DNA from: Hydrogenophaga sp.
Lineage (GTDB): Bacteria > Pseudomonadota > Gammaproteobacteria > Burkholderiales > Burkholderiaceae_C
Assembly: GCF_018780075.1 (NCBI RefSeq)
Contig: NZ_JADMKB010000014.1
Location: forward strand, 1-63,921
Length of the DNA stretch: 63,921 bases
Direction of reading: 5' to 3'
The notes under the pieces: generated by a model
Databases searched by the model: none
What the model saw: only the letters and a program-made list of their open reading frames with translations
Told to the model about the DNA's origin: nothing
In this document: piece by piece, positions 40,108-49,346 of the stretch
How positions within the stretch are numbered: the stretch's first letter is position 1
Layout of the letters: each line of letters starts with the position of its first letter
Position numbers and translations under genes: made by a program

Positions 40108-43083
40108 ATGCCCCGCACCACCGACCGCCTGCCTTTCCCCTACCGGCCCGAAGTCGCCATCGTCGCCCAGCGCCTTGCCGCCTTGCAGGGCGCGCTGGAC
40201 TGGGCGGCCGCGGCCCACGTGGCCGCGCCCTGGGTGCGCGCCGTGCGCGAGAACCCGCCACCGTTCTGGGCCATGGAAAGCCTCTTGAAGGAGTACCCGA
40301 TCTCCAGCGCCGAGGGCCTGGCCCTGATGCGGCTGGCAGAGGCGCTGCTGCGCGTGCCCGATGCCGAAACCGCCATCGCCTTGACGGCAGACCAGCTGGG
40401 CCGGGCCGACTTTGACGGGGCGGCCGACTCGACACTGGCGCGGCTCTCGTCCACGGCGATTGCGATGTCCAAACACTTCCTGCCGGGCGCGGGACAAGAG
40501 CCCGGCCTCATGGCCAAGCTCGGCGCCAAAACCGTGGTCGCGGCCACGTTGCGCGCGGTGCAGCTGCTGGGCCGCCAGTTCGTGCTGGGACAGACCATCG
40601 AAGAGGGCATGAAGGAAGCCGCTTCGGCACGCAAGAAGCTGGACCAGCTGCGCTTCAGCTTCGACATGCTGGGCGAAGGCGCGCGCACCGACGCGGATGC
40701 GCTGCGTTACCTCGCGAGCTATGAAAACGCCATCGCCGCGATCGCACGCACCGCCGACCCGAAACGCTCGCCCGCGCACAACGACGGCATCTCCATCAAG
40801 CTCAGCGCCCTGCACCCGCGTTACGAAGACGTGCAGCACGGGCGCGTGATGGACGAGCTGGTGCCGCGCGTGTGGACGCTGTGCCGCGCGGCGGCGGCGG
40901 CCAACCTCAACCTCACCATCGATGCCGAAGAGGTGGACCGGCTGGAGCTTTCGCTCGATGTGTTCGAAGCGCTGGCGCAGCTGGTGGCCGAACACTGCCC
41001 GCAGTGGGCCGGCCTCGGCCTGGCGATGCAGGCCTACCAGAGCCGCGCGGTGGAATTGATCGAACACGTGGCCGCGCTGGCCCGGCAGCACAAGATCAAA
41101 TTCATGTGCCGCCTGGTCAAGGGTGCGTACTGGGACGCCGAGATCAAGCGCGCACAGGAGCAGGGCCTGCCGACCTACCCGGTGTTCACCCACAAGCACC
41201 ACACCGACGTGAGCTACCTCGCGTGTGCAAGGGCCTTGCTGGATGCGCCGGACGCGATCTTTCCGCAGTTCGCCACGCACAACGCCGGCACCATTTCCGC
41301 TCTCCTGCAGATGGCCTCCCGCCACGGCGTGCCGTTTGAGCTGCAGCGCCTGCACGGCATGGGCGAGGGCATCTACCGCGAGGTGCTGAAGAACCCGCTG
41401 GTGGCCTGCCGCGTCTACGCCCCGGTGGGCGCGCACCGCGACCTGCTGGCCTACCTGGTGCGCCGCCTGCTGGAGAACGGCGCCAACTCCTCCTTCGTGC
41501 ACCAGCTCGCCGACGAATCGGTGGGCATGGACGAGCTGTTGCTCTCGCCGCTGGAGCAGTCGAAGCCCGAGGCGATGTCATCAACCCTGCCGCTGCCCCC
41601 CGACCTGTACGGCCTGAAGCGCCCCAACAGCCTGGGTCTGGACCTGGCCGTGGTCGTGCACCGCGACCCACTGCTGGCCGCGCACGCCGCGCTGGTGGTA
41701 CCCACCGTGCCCGAAGCCTCCGCCGCAGAAGCGCAGGCCGCTGTGGGCAAGGCTGTGCAGGCCTTCGCGGGCTGGAACCACACGCCGGTGGCCGAGCGCG
41801 CCGCCACACTGCGCCGCGCGGCCGACGCCATGCAGCAGCAACTGCCGCGCCTGTGTGCGTTGCTGGTGAAGGAAGCGCACAAAGGCTGGGGCGACGCGGT
41901 GTCGGAGGTGCGCGAAGCCATCGATTTCTTGCGCTATTACGCGAACGACGCCGAGCGCGTGATGGCGCCGCAGACGCTGCCCGGCCCCACAGGCGAGAGC
42001 AACACGCTGCGCATGGAAGGCCGGGGCGCGTGGGTCTGCATCAGCCCCTGGAACTTCCCGTTGGCCATCTTCGCGGGCCAGGTGGCCGCCGCCCTGGCCA
42101 CCGGCAACACCGTGCTGGCCAAACCGGCCGAGCAGACGCCAGCCATTGCGCTCGAAGCGGTGAAGCTGCTGCACGCCGCCGGCGTGCCCGCCGGCGCATT
42201 GCAACTGCTGCATGGCCCGGGCGAGACCGTGGGCGCATCGCTCGTGGCACAACCGGGCATCGCCGGTGTGGTGTTCACCGGCTCCACCCAGGTGGCCAAG
42301 ATCATCCAGCGCGCGCTGGCCGCCAAAGACGGCGCCATCGTGCCGCTGATCGCCGAGACCGGCGGCATCAACGCCATGCTGGTGGACAGCACGGCCCTGC
42401 CCGAGCAGGTGGCCGACGCGGTGGTGCAGAGCGCCTTCCGCAGCGCGGGCCAGCGTTGTTCGGCCCTGCGCTTGCTGTGCTTGCACGAAGGCATTGCGGA
42501 TCACGTGATCGAAATGATCCAGGGCGCGGCGAAAGAACTGGTGGTGGGGCAACCCGCCGAGCTGGCGACCGACCTCGGCCCGGTGATCGACGCCGAAGCG
42601 TTTGGTGGCATCACCCGCCACCTGCAGCGCCTGCACGCGGAAGCGAAGCCCTTGCTGCCGGGCGCGGCGCCGGTCACCACGATGCCCAACCTGATCCCGC
42701 CGCAGATGTTCGAAGTGAACGCCATCGCCGACGTCAAAGCCGAGATTTTCGGCCCGGTGCTGCAGGTGGTGCGCTGGGGCGGCGACCCGATGGACGTGAT
42801 CCGCCAGATCAACGCGCTGGGCTATGGCCTCACGCTGGGCATCCAGACCCGCATCGACAGCCGGGCCCAGGCGCTGGCCACGGCGGCGCGGGTGGGCAAC
42901 GTCTACGTGAACCGCAACATGATCGGCGCCGTGGTGGGCGTGCAGCCCTTCGGTGGCGAAGGCCTCTCCGGCACCGGTCCGAAGGCGGGTGGACCGAACT
43001 ACCTGCTGCGCTTCTGTGCCGAGCAAACGCTGACCATCAACACCACGGCCGCCGGTGGCAACGTGGCCCTGTTCACGGGGTGA
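40108..43083 (+). CDS. putA: Bifunctional proline dehydrogenase / P5C dehydrogenase PutA (short form)
   Basis: 991 aa; converts proline to glutamate in two steps, FAD- then NAD-dependent. Start MPRTTDR at 40108 follows CCGGAGA. The proline dehydrogenase barrel (about 100-480) includes SIKLSALHPRYE, CRLVKGAYWDAEIKRAQEQG and the C-terminal YAPVGAHRDLLAYLVRRLLE. The P5C dehydrogenase part (about 530-985) has SPWNFPLAIF, Glu750 in IAETGG and the catalytic Cys784 in SAGQRCSALR. The N-terminal ribbon-helix-helix repressor domain and the long C-terminal tail of E. coli PutA are absent. Regulation is likely by the divergent Lrp-type gene. Confidence 0.96.
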   Translation: MPRTTDRLPFPYRPEVAIVAQRLAALQGALDWAAAAHVAAPWVRAVRENPPPFWAMESLLKEYPISSAEGLALMRLAEALLRVPDAETAIALTADQLGRADFDGAADSTLARLSSTAIAMSKHFLPGAGQEPGLMAKLGAKTVVAATLRAVQLLGRQFVLGQTIEEGMKEAASARKKLDQLRFSFDMLGEGARTDADALRYLASYENAIAAIARTADPKRSPAHNDGISIKLSALHPRYEDVQHGRVMDELVPRVWTLCRAAAAANLNLTIDAEEVDRLELSLDVFEALAQLVAEHCPQWAGLGLAMQAYQSRAVELIEHVAALARQHKIKFMCRLVKGAYWDAEIKRAQEQGLPTYPVFTHKHHTDVSYLACARALLDAPDAIFPQFATHNAGTISALLQMASRHGVPFELQRLHGMGEGIYREVLKNPLVACRVYAPVGAHRDLLAYLVRRLLENGANSSFVHQLADESVGMDELLLSPLEQSKPEAMSSTLPLPPDLYGLKRPNSLGLDLAVVVHRDPLLAAHAALVVPTVPEASAAEAQAAVGKAVQAFAGWNHTPVAERAATLRRAADAMQQQLPRLCALLVKEAHKGWGDAVSEVREAIDFLRYYANDAERVMAPQTLPGPTGESNTLRMEGRGAWVCISPWNFPLAIFAGQVAAALATGNTVLAKPAEQTPAIALEAVKLLHAAGVPAGALQLLHGPGETVGASLVAQPGIAGVVFTGSTQVAKIIQRALAAKDGAIVPLIAETGGINAMLVDSTALPEQVADAVVQSAFRSAGQRCSALRLLCLHEGIADHVIEMIQGAAKELVVGQPAELATDLGPVIDAEAFGGITRHLQRLHAEAKPLLPGAAPVTTMPNLIPPQMFEVNAIADVKAEIFGPVLQVVRWGGDPMDVIRQINALGYGLTLGIQTRIDSRAQALATAARVGNVYVNRNMIGAVVGVQPFGGEGLSGTGPKAGGPNYLLRFCAEQTLTINTTAAGGNVALFTG

Positions 43084-43126
43084 GGGCCATGTCGCGCGCT
43101 TGACCGGGTGAGCCCGTCGGGGGCGG

Positions 43127-43132
43127 AACAAT
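43127..43132 (+). promoter_or_regulatory. Candidate -10 element just before the biotinyl-carboxyltransferase gene
   Basis: AACAAT, six bases before the ATG at 43139, with TTGACC at 43100-43105 as a possible -35 (spacing 21, longer than ideal). The geometry again predicts a leaderless or nearly leaderless message. Confidence 0.3.
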
Positions 43133-43138
43133 GCCGGC

Positions 43139-44965
43139 ATGACACTCCTTCGCTCGCCGCTCCAGGCCCAGGTCGTTGAATGCACCGTGGCCGTGGGCGA
43201 CGCGGTTCGGGCGGGTGACGTGCTGCTCATCCTCGAAGCGATGAAGATGGAGCACGAGCTGCGGGCGGACACCGATGGGGTGGTCGCCGAGCGGTGTTGT
43301 GCGGCGGGCGAGACCGTTCAACCGGGCGACGTGTTGCTGGTGCTCGCCGAACGCCCCAGCTCGGCGAGCGGCGCGGTGCCGATTCCTGAAGCGCCTGTGG
43401 GCGAAGGGAAGGGCGGTGTGCGGGCCGACCTGCAACGCCTGCGCGACCGCGAGCGCTTCCTGTCCGACAAGGCTCGACCCGAGGCGGTGGCCAGGCGCCA
43501 TGCGCTGGGCCTGCGCACCGCGCGCGAGAACATCGCCGACCTGTGCGATGAAGCCTCCTTCATCGAATACGGCGCCCTGGCCGTGGCCGCCCAGCGCAGC
43601 CGCCGCAGCGAAGAAGACCTGATCGCGAACACACCGGCCGACGGCATGGTCGCCGGCATCGGCTCGGTCAACGGCCCGATCTTTGGTGCCGAAGCCTCGC
43701 GCACCGTGGTCATGGCCTACGACGCCACGGTGCTGGCCGGCACACAAGGCATGCGCAACCACGCCAAGACCGACCGGCTGCTGGGCATCGCGCTGGCGCA
43801 GCGCCTGCCGGTGGTGCTGTTCGCCGAAGGCGGCGGGGGCCGACCGGGCGACACCGACATGCCCATCGTCGCGGGCCTGCACGTGGGCACCTTCGCGGCG
43901 TTTGCGCGCCTGTCGGGGCTGGTGCCGGTGGTGGGCATCGCGGCCGGACGCTGTTTCGCCGGCAACGCGGCCTTGCTGGGCTGCAGCGACGTGATCATCG
44001 CCACCCGCGGCAGCCACATCGGCATGGGCGGCCCGGCCATGGTGGAGGGCGGCGGGCTGGGCCGGTTCCGGCCAGAGGACATCGGGCCCTCATCCGTGCA
44101 ACACGCCAACGGCGTGATCGACGTGCTGGTGGACGACGAGGCTCAGGCCGTGTCGGTGGCGCGCCGCTACCTGTCGTACTTTCAGGGCCGCGTGCGCGAC
44201 TGGATCTCGCCCGAGCCCGCGGCGCTGCGGAATGTGGTGCCACAGAACCGCCTGCGCGTCTACGACAGCCGCCGCGCGATGGAAGGTCTGGTGGACCAGG
44301 GCAGCCTGCTGCACCTGCGCACCGGTTTTGGCCTGGGCATCCACACCGCGCTGGCGCGCATCGAAGGCCGCCCGGTGGGGTTGCTGGCCAACAACCCGCA
44401 GCATCTGGGTGGCGCGATCGACGCCGGTGCGGCCGACAAGGCGGCGCGCTTCCTGCAACTCTGCAACGCGCACGGCCTGCCGCTGGTCAGTCTGGTGGAC
44501 ACGCCGGGTTTCATGGTCGGTCCCGACACCGAGGCCACGGCCCAGGTGCGGCACGTCAGCCGCCTGTTCGTGGTCTCGGCCAAGCTGCGGGTGCCGGTGT
44601 TTTCGGTGGTGCTGCGCAAAGGCTACGGGCTCGGCGCCATGGGCATGACGGCCGGCGGCTTTCACGCACCGGTGTTCACCGTGGCCTGGCCTTCGGCCGA
44701 ATTCGGTGCCATGGGACTGGAGGGGGCGGTGCGGCTGGGTTACCGCAAGGAGTTGGAAGCGGTGCCCGAAGGCGGGCAGCGGGACGCGCTGTTCCAGCAG
44801 CTGCTGGCGCGCCAGCATGAGAACGGTTCGGCCATCCCCATGGCCACCACGCTGGAGATCGACGCGGTGATCGATCCGGCCGACACACGGCGCTGGTTGT
44901 CTCAGGGCTTGGCGGGGATGAAGCCCGCGGCGCTCCCGGCGGACCGCTTCATCGACACCTGGTGA
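43139..44965 (+). CDS. Biotinyl-domain / acyl-CoA carboxyltransferase fusion
   Basis: 608 aa. Residues 1-72 form a biotinyl domain with the biotin-accepting Lys36 in EAMKMEHE. After a short linker, a carboxyltransferase of the propionyl/methylcrotonyl-CoA carboxylase beta type fills about 90-600: the N-half has GAEASRTVVMAYDATVLAGT and IGMGGPAMVEGGGLG (oxyanion Gly-Gly), the C-half has LVDTPGFMVGPDTEA and RKGYGLGAMGMTAGGF. In most acyl-CoA carboxylases the biotinyl domain sits on the biotin carboxylase subunit, so this fusion is unusual. No biotin carboxylase gene is in the window; it must be supplied elsewhere. The acyl-CoA substrate is not evident. Confidence 0.85.
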   Translation: MTLLRSPLQAQVVECTVAVGDAVRAGDVLLILEAMKMEHELRADTDGVVAERCCAAGETVQPGDVLLVLAERPSSASGAVPIPEAPVGEGKGGVRADLQRLRDRERFLSDKARPEAVARRHALGLRTARENIADLCDEASFIEYGALAVAAQRSRRSEEDLIANTPADGMVAGIGSVNGPIFGAEASRTVVMAYDATVLAGTQGMRNHAKTDRLLGIALAQRLPVVLFAEGGGGRPGDTDMPIVAGLHVGTFAAFARLSGLVPVVGIAAGRCFAGNAALLGCSDVIIATRGSHIGMGGPAMVEGGGLGRFRPEDIGPSSVQHANGVIDVLVDDEAQAVSVARRYLSYFQGRVRDWISPEPAALRNVVPQNRLRVYDSRRAMEGLVDQGSLLHLRTGFGLGIHTALARIEGRPVGLLANNPQHLGGAIDAGAADKAARFLQLCNAHGLPLVSLVDTPGFMVGPDTEATAQVRHVSRLFVVSAKLRVPVFSVVLRKGYGLGAMGMTAGGFHAPVFTVAWPSAEFGAMGLEGAVRLGYRKELEAVPEGGQRDALFQQLLARQHENGSAIPMATTLEIDAVIDPADTRRWLSQGLAGMKPAALPADRFIDTW

Positions 44966-44997
44966 CGACCCACCCCGCCGTCAGCGGGGCGCGACGT

Positions 44998-45483
44998 TCA
45001 GGCGAGTTCGCCGAAGGCCGTGGAGCGAACGCCCGCGCTGGGCGACTGGGGCGCGGTCTGGTTGATGTTGATCCAGAACTCGCACACGTGTTTCATGGCG
45101 CTCAGGAACTGCGCAAACTCGGTGGGCTTGGCGATGTAGGCGTTGGTGCCCGCCTCGTAGGCGCGCTGCAGGTCGCTGGGCTCGGTGGACGAGGTCAGCA
45201 CCACCACCGGGATGTTGCGCAGGGCGTCCGAGGTCTTGATTTCCTTGAGCACGCCGATGCCGTCGAGCAGCGGCATCTTCAGATCGAGCAACACCAGCAC
45301 CGGGTTGCCGCCAGAGCGGTCCGCGAAGCCGTCACGTCGGTAGAGGTAGTCCAGCGCCTGCATGCCGTCGGACACATGGGTCACCCGCCCATCGAGTCCG
45401 TGGCGCGCAAGGGCCAGCTTGGTGAGCTCGGCGTCGTCGGGGTTGTCCTCAACGAGCAGGATGGCTTCAGCGTTCTTGTTCAT
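44998..45483 (-). CDS. Single-domain response regulator (Rcp1-like)
   Basis: 161 aa. The receiver domain has acidic residues Glu12-Asp13 (LLVEDNPDDAELTK), phospho-acceptor Asp67 (VLLDLKMPLLDG), Thr in VVVLTSS and Lys in AYIAKPTEF. There is no output domain; the C-terminus is a short helix and tail. The longer alpha1 and the DLKMP pattern match Rcp1-like regulators that pair with phytochrome-type or multi-PAS kinases. It overlaps the large kinase gene by four bases (45480-45483) and is its obvious partner. Confidence 0.92.
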   Translation of the reverse strand: MNKNAEAILLVEDNPDDAELTKLALARHGLDGRVTHVSDGMQALDYLYRRDGFADRSGGNPVLVLLDLKMPLLDGIGVLKEIKTSDALRNIPVVVLTSSTEPSDLQRAYEAGTNAYIAKPTEFAQFLSAMKHVCEFWININQTAPQSPSAGVRSTAFGELA

Positions 45484-48400
45484 GGTTCCAGGACGGAAGG
45501 GAAGGAGTCGTTTGAAGATTCTGAAGGGCTGCAGCCTTCAAAAGGCAGCGAAAAATGGAAAACGCTGCCTTCCCCCTGCTGGCTTTCTGCCCAGATGCTA
45601 CCACCGTGACGCTCCAGAATGCGACGCGTCAGCGCCAGTCCGATGCCCGTTCCTTCGAAATCGGATGCCCGGTGCAGGCGCTGAAACACCCCAAACAGTT
45701 TCTGCGCGTATTTGGTGTCGAACCCCACGCCGTTGTCACGGACGTAGAAGGTGTAACCCACGGCCGGATCGACGCTCCAGCCGATCTCGATGCGGGCCCG
45801 CTCGCGAGGGCGTGTGTATTTGAAGGCATTGCCCAGGATGTTGGCCCAGACCTCGCGCAACAACAGCGCGTCGCCCTGCACCACCGGCATATCGGGGGCG
45901 ACCACCCAGTCGACCACACGGCCTTCGGTGTCGTGGGCGATCTGGCTCACCACGGCTTCCACCAGCATCGCGAAATCCACCGCGGTGACGTTGACCGCCG
46001 AGCGGCCCAGGCGCGAGAACGCGAGCAGGCCATCGATGAGCTGGCTCATGTGGCGCGCCGAATTGCCGATGGTGCCGAGGTAGCGCTGGGTGGTCTCGTC
46101 ACCCTGGTCGCCCAGGTGCTCTTCCAGCAGGCTGACGAAGCTGGAGATGTGGCGCAGGGGCGAGCGCAGGTCGTGCGACACCGAATACGAGAACGATTCC
46201 AGGTCCTTGTTGGCCGCGAGCAGCTGCTCGGTGCGCTCGACCACGCGGTTCTCCAGCTCGTCGTTGATGTTGCGCATCAGGTCGTCGAGCCGCTTGGCGT
46301 CGGTCATGTCGCGGTTGATCTTGGCAAAACCGCGCAATTCGCCGCTGTCATCGCGCAGCGCGATCAACACCGAGTGAGACCAGTACTGGGTGCCGTCCTT
46401 GCGGGATTGCCAGCTGTGCAGTTCATGCTGGCCGCGCGACGCGGCCATGCGCAGCATCTGGTTGGCGTTGGCCACGGCCTCACCCGGTTCACTCTGCTGA
46501 AACAGCATGGCGTAGTGCTTGCCCAGCATCTCGGTCGGTGAATAGCCTTCCATGCGCTGGGCGCTGTCGGTCCAGTCGGTGATGCAACCTTGCGAGTCCA
46601 GGAAAAAGATGCAGTACTCGCGCAGGTTGTCGACCATCAGGCGGAACCGCTGTTCGCTCTCCAGCAGCTCCAGGGAGCGCTCCTGGATGCGGGTCTCCAG
46701 TTCGTCGTTGAGCTGACTCACCCGCTCCTCGACGCGCTTGCGCTCGGTGATGTCGATGGCCTGCACGATCACACCTTGCACCAGGCCTTCGTGGATGTCC
46801 GGGAGGTAGGTCGCGCTGAGGTAGACCGGCGTGCCATCGGCCGTGGTGCGCCAGGCCTCGTGGTGCTGCACCTGGCCATCGAGTGCCCCTTGCAGCCGCG
46901 GGTGGTCTTCGTGCCACACCGCAGGGGGCAGGCACTCGCTGACATGCAGGCCCAGCATGCTTTCAGGCGCCAGACCATATTGGTGGCGGTGCTCGTCGTT
47001 GGCAAAGCGGTAGCGGAGCATCGCATCGACGTAGGCGATCAGCCCGGGCACGTGGTTGGTCACGGTCTGCAGGAAGCGCTGGTTTTCGCGCAGGGCAATC
47101 TCCGCCGATTTGCGCTGCGAGATGTCCACGACCGAGGTGTTGCTGCGCAGGAAGCGACCTTCGGCGTCGCGCTCGGCCGACGAGGACAGCAACGCATAAA
47201 ACACCGTGCCGTCACGGCGGCGGATCTCGTGCTCCGACCCTTCCAGCACTTCGCCGCGCACCAGCCGCTGCAGGCGGTCTTCCAGCACCGCGGTGCGTGA
47301 GGGCAGGATGAAATCGCGGAAGCTCTTGATCCCGACCACTTCCTCGCGCTGGTACCCCAGCCACCGCAGTTCGGTGTCGTTGACCGACACGTAGACGCCA
47401 AGGGGGTCCAGGGAGTGGTAACCGCAGGGGGCCTGGTTGTAGAGCGTCTGGGCCTGCAGCAAGGCCTCGTTGAGCTGACCGTTGGCCCGCTGCACCTGGT
47501 CTTCCGACGCCTTGCGCTCGGTGATGTCCAGCATCTGGATGAACAGGCCCTGAACCTGTCCGTCGCTCCAGTAGGGCGTGTATTCGATGCTGGCGTAGAA
47601 ACTGTGGCCGTCGGGGAACCTGCGGGGGCCTTCAAGATGCTGCGCCTCTCCGGCCAGTGCGGCCTGCAGCAGCGGCAGCGAGCCCTCGAAGTCTTCGGGT
47701 CGGGCGATCTCGCGCAGGTGCAAGCCCAGCAGGCGGTCGGGCGCGCCGTCGTGCCAGCGGGCGTAGCTGGCGTTCGCAAAGCGACAGATCAGCTGGGGGT
47801 CGAAGAACGCCAGCTGGACCGGCACGCTGTTGGTGATGGTCTGCAGGAAGTTGCGCTGAGCCTGCAGCGCCTGTTCGGCGGCTTTGCGCTCCGTGATGTC
47901 CACCAGCGTGTTGTTGGTGCGGACAAAGCGACCTTCGCTGTCCACCACCGCGGTGCTGCTGAGCAGCGCCACAAACGTGGAGCCGTCGCGTCGGCGCATG
48001 ACCAGTTCGGCCGCATCCAGCTTTTCGTTTCGAATCAGCCTTTGCAGGCGGTCCTTGATCCGGATCAGGTCGCCCTGCAGCACGTGGTCGCGAAAATGCA
48101 TTTTCCCGACAACCTCTTCGCGCGTGTAACCCAGCCACCGCAGCTCGGTGCGGTTGATCGAGACGTAGGTGCCTGTGGCATCCACCGAGTGGTAGCCACA
48201 GGGTGCCTGGTCGTACAGGGCTTGGGCGTCCTGGAGGGTGATGCGCATCCGGGCGTTGACCGCGGCCAGTTCGGCGGTGCGCTCCTGCACCCGCGTTTCA
48301 AGGTCTGCGTTGAGTCGGCGGATCTGCTCTTGCTGTTCGTGCGCTTCGGTGATGTCACGCGACACCACCAGCAACATGACCGGCTTGCCCTGCGTGTCGG

Positions 48401-49295
48401 TGATGGGCGAGACCACCGTGTCAAACCACTTCGGGGTGCCCTTGAAGGTGCGGGCGAAGGCGATGTGACGCGAGCTCACACCCGACCTCGCGCGCGTCAA
48501 CGCAGCCTGCGCACTCTGCCGGCCCTCGTCCGGCCACCATTGGGTCCAGTCCGATCCCCGCACCTGTTCAAAGTCGTCGACCTCCACCAGCCGGCAGCCT
48601 TGTGCCGTCATCTGCAGCACATGCCCTTCCAGATCCAGCACCTTGGTGCAGTCCGCGCTGCTGGCAATGATCTGGCGGTTGAGCTCGTCCTTGATGCGCG
48701 CCTCGGCTTCCAGCTTGCGCAGGTGGCTGATGTCCTGCACGAAGCCCAGATGGCTGACGATCTGACCACTCTCGTTGGTCTGGGGGATGTTGCGGGCGAT
48801 CACATGGGTGACCTGCTCCGTGCCGGGGCGCACGATGCGGAACTCCAGGCTCAGGCTGTCGCCCCGCACGATGCCGTTGGCCCAGTGTTCCCTCACCCGC
48901 TCCAGGTCGTCGGGATGCACATGGCGGAACCACCCAAAATCGGGGAAGTCCTTCTGCTCCAGCCCGAAGATCTGTTGCAGCATGGCGTCCACGTGGGTCA
49001 GTGTGCCGTCGCGCTCGGTGCGAAACACGCCGATGGGGAACACGGTGCCCAGCGTGGTGAACAGCGCGTCATGTTCAAACGACGCCGTGGCCGCGTCGCT
49101 GCCGAAGGCCCTGGGCAGACCGTTGAAAGGGTGTGATGCCGGCGCCTGTTCGGTGAAAGGCGGCTGGCGCCAGTGGCTCAACTCGGCGCGCAGGGCGGCA
49201 ATTTCGTCGAGCAGCGCACGCTCCCGCTCCGACACCGACCCGTCCGGAGGTGCCTGCTTGGGCTTGGACCCTGCGGTGGGGTGAATGGCGCTCAT
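45480..49295 (-). CDS. Cytoplasmic histidine kinase with seven PAS domains
   Basis: 1271 aa with no membrane helix. After a short coiled N-terminus, seven PAS/PAC units fill about residues 80-985, joined by short coiled coils. Units 3 and 5 are close copies (ALYDQAPCGYHSVD versus TLYNQAPCGYHSLD; ELRWLGYTREEVVG versus ELRWLGYQREEVVG), as are units 4 and 6 (FLQTITNSVP versus FLQTVTNHVP), so a two-PAS block was duplicated. The kinase core has His1041 in SVSHDLRSPLRHI and an HATPase with AFKYT, DNGVGFDT and GTGIGLAL. It is cotranscribed with the Rcp1-like regulator downstream (4-base overlap). The signals are unknown; no Cys-His haem or chromophore pattern is certain. Confidence 0.92.
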   Translation of the reverse strand: MSAIHPTAGSKPKQAPPDGSVSERERALLDEIAALRAELSHWRQPPFTEQAPASHPFNGLPRAFGSDAATASFEHDALFTTLGTVFPIGVFRTERDGTLTHVDAMLQQIFGLEQKDFPDFGWFRHVHPDDLERVREHWANGIVRGDSLSLEFRIVRPGTEQVTHVIARNIPQTNESGQIVSHLGFVQDISHLRKLEAEARIKDELNRQIIASSADCTKVLDLEGHVLQMTAQGCRLVEVDDFEQVRGSDWTQWWPDEGRQSAQAALTRARSGVSSRHIAFARTFKGTPKWFDTVVSPITDTQGKPVMLLVVSRDITEAHEQQEQIRRLNADLETRVQERTAELAAVNARMRITLQDAQALYDQAPCGYHSVDATGTYVSINRTELRWLGYTREEVVGKMHFRDHVLQGDLIRIKDRLQRLIRNEKLDAAELVMRRRDGSTFVALLSSTAVVDSEGRFVRTNNTLVDITERKAAEQALQAQRNFLQTITNSVPVQLAFFDPQLICRFANASYARWHDGAPDRLLGLHLREIARPEDFEGSLPLLQAALAGEAQHLEGPRRFPDGHSFYASIEYTPYWSDGQVQGLFIQMLDITERKASEDQVQRANGQLNEALLQAQTLYNQAPCGYHSLDPLGVYVSVNDTELRWLGYQREEVVGIKSFRDFILPSRTAVLEDRLQRLVRGEVLEGSEHEIRRRDGTVFYALLSSSAERDAEGRFLRSNTSVVDISQRKSAEIALRENQRFLQTVTNHVPGLIAYVDAMLRYRFANDEHRHQYGLAPESMLGLHVSECLPPAVWHEDHPRLQGALDGQVQHHEAWRTTADGTPVYLSATYLPDIHEGLVQGVIVQAIDITERKRVEERVSQLNDELETRIQERSLELLESEQRFRLMVDNLREYCIFFLDSQGCITDWTDSAQRMEGYSPTEMLGKHYAMLFQQSEPGEAVANANQMLRMAASRGQHELHSWQSRKDGTQYWSHSVLIALRDDSGELRGFAKINRDMTDAKRLDDLMRNINDELENRVVERTEQLLAANKDLESFSYSVSHDLRSPLRHISSFVSLLEEHLGDQGDETTQRYLGTIGNSARHMSQLIDGLLAFSRLGRSAVNVTAVDFAMLVEAVVSQIAHDTEGRVVDWVVAPDMPVVQGDALLLREVWANILGNAFKYTRPRERARIEIGWSVDPAVGYTFYVRDNGVGFDTKYAQKLFGVFQRLHRASDFEGTGIGLALTRRILERHGGSIWAESQQGEGSVFHFSLPFEGCSPSESSNDSFPSVLEP

Positions 49296-49346
49296 GTCGT
49301 TCCACTTTACCTCAGTGGGTCGCGACCCAAGTGCAAAATCTGACAG

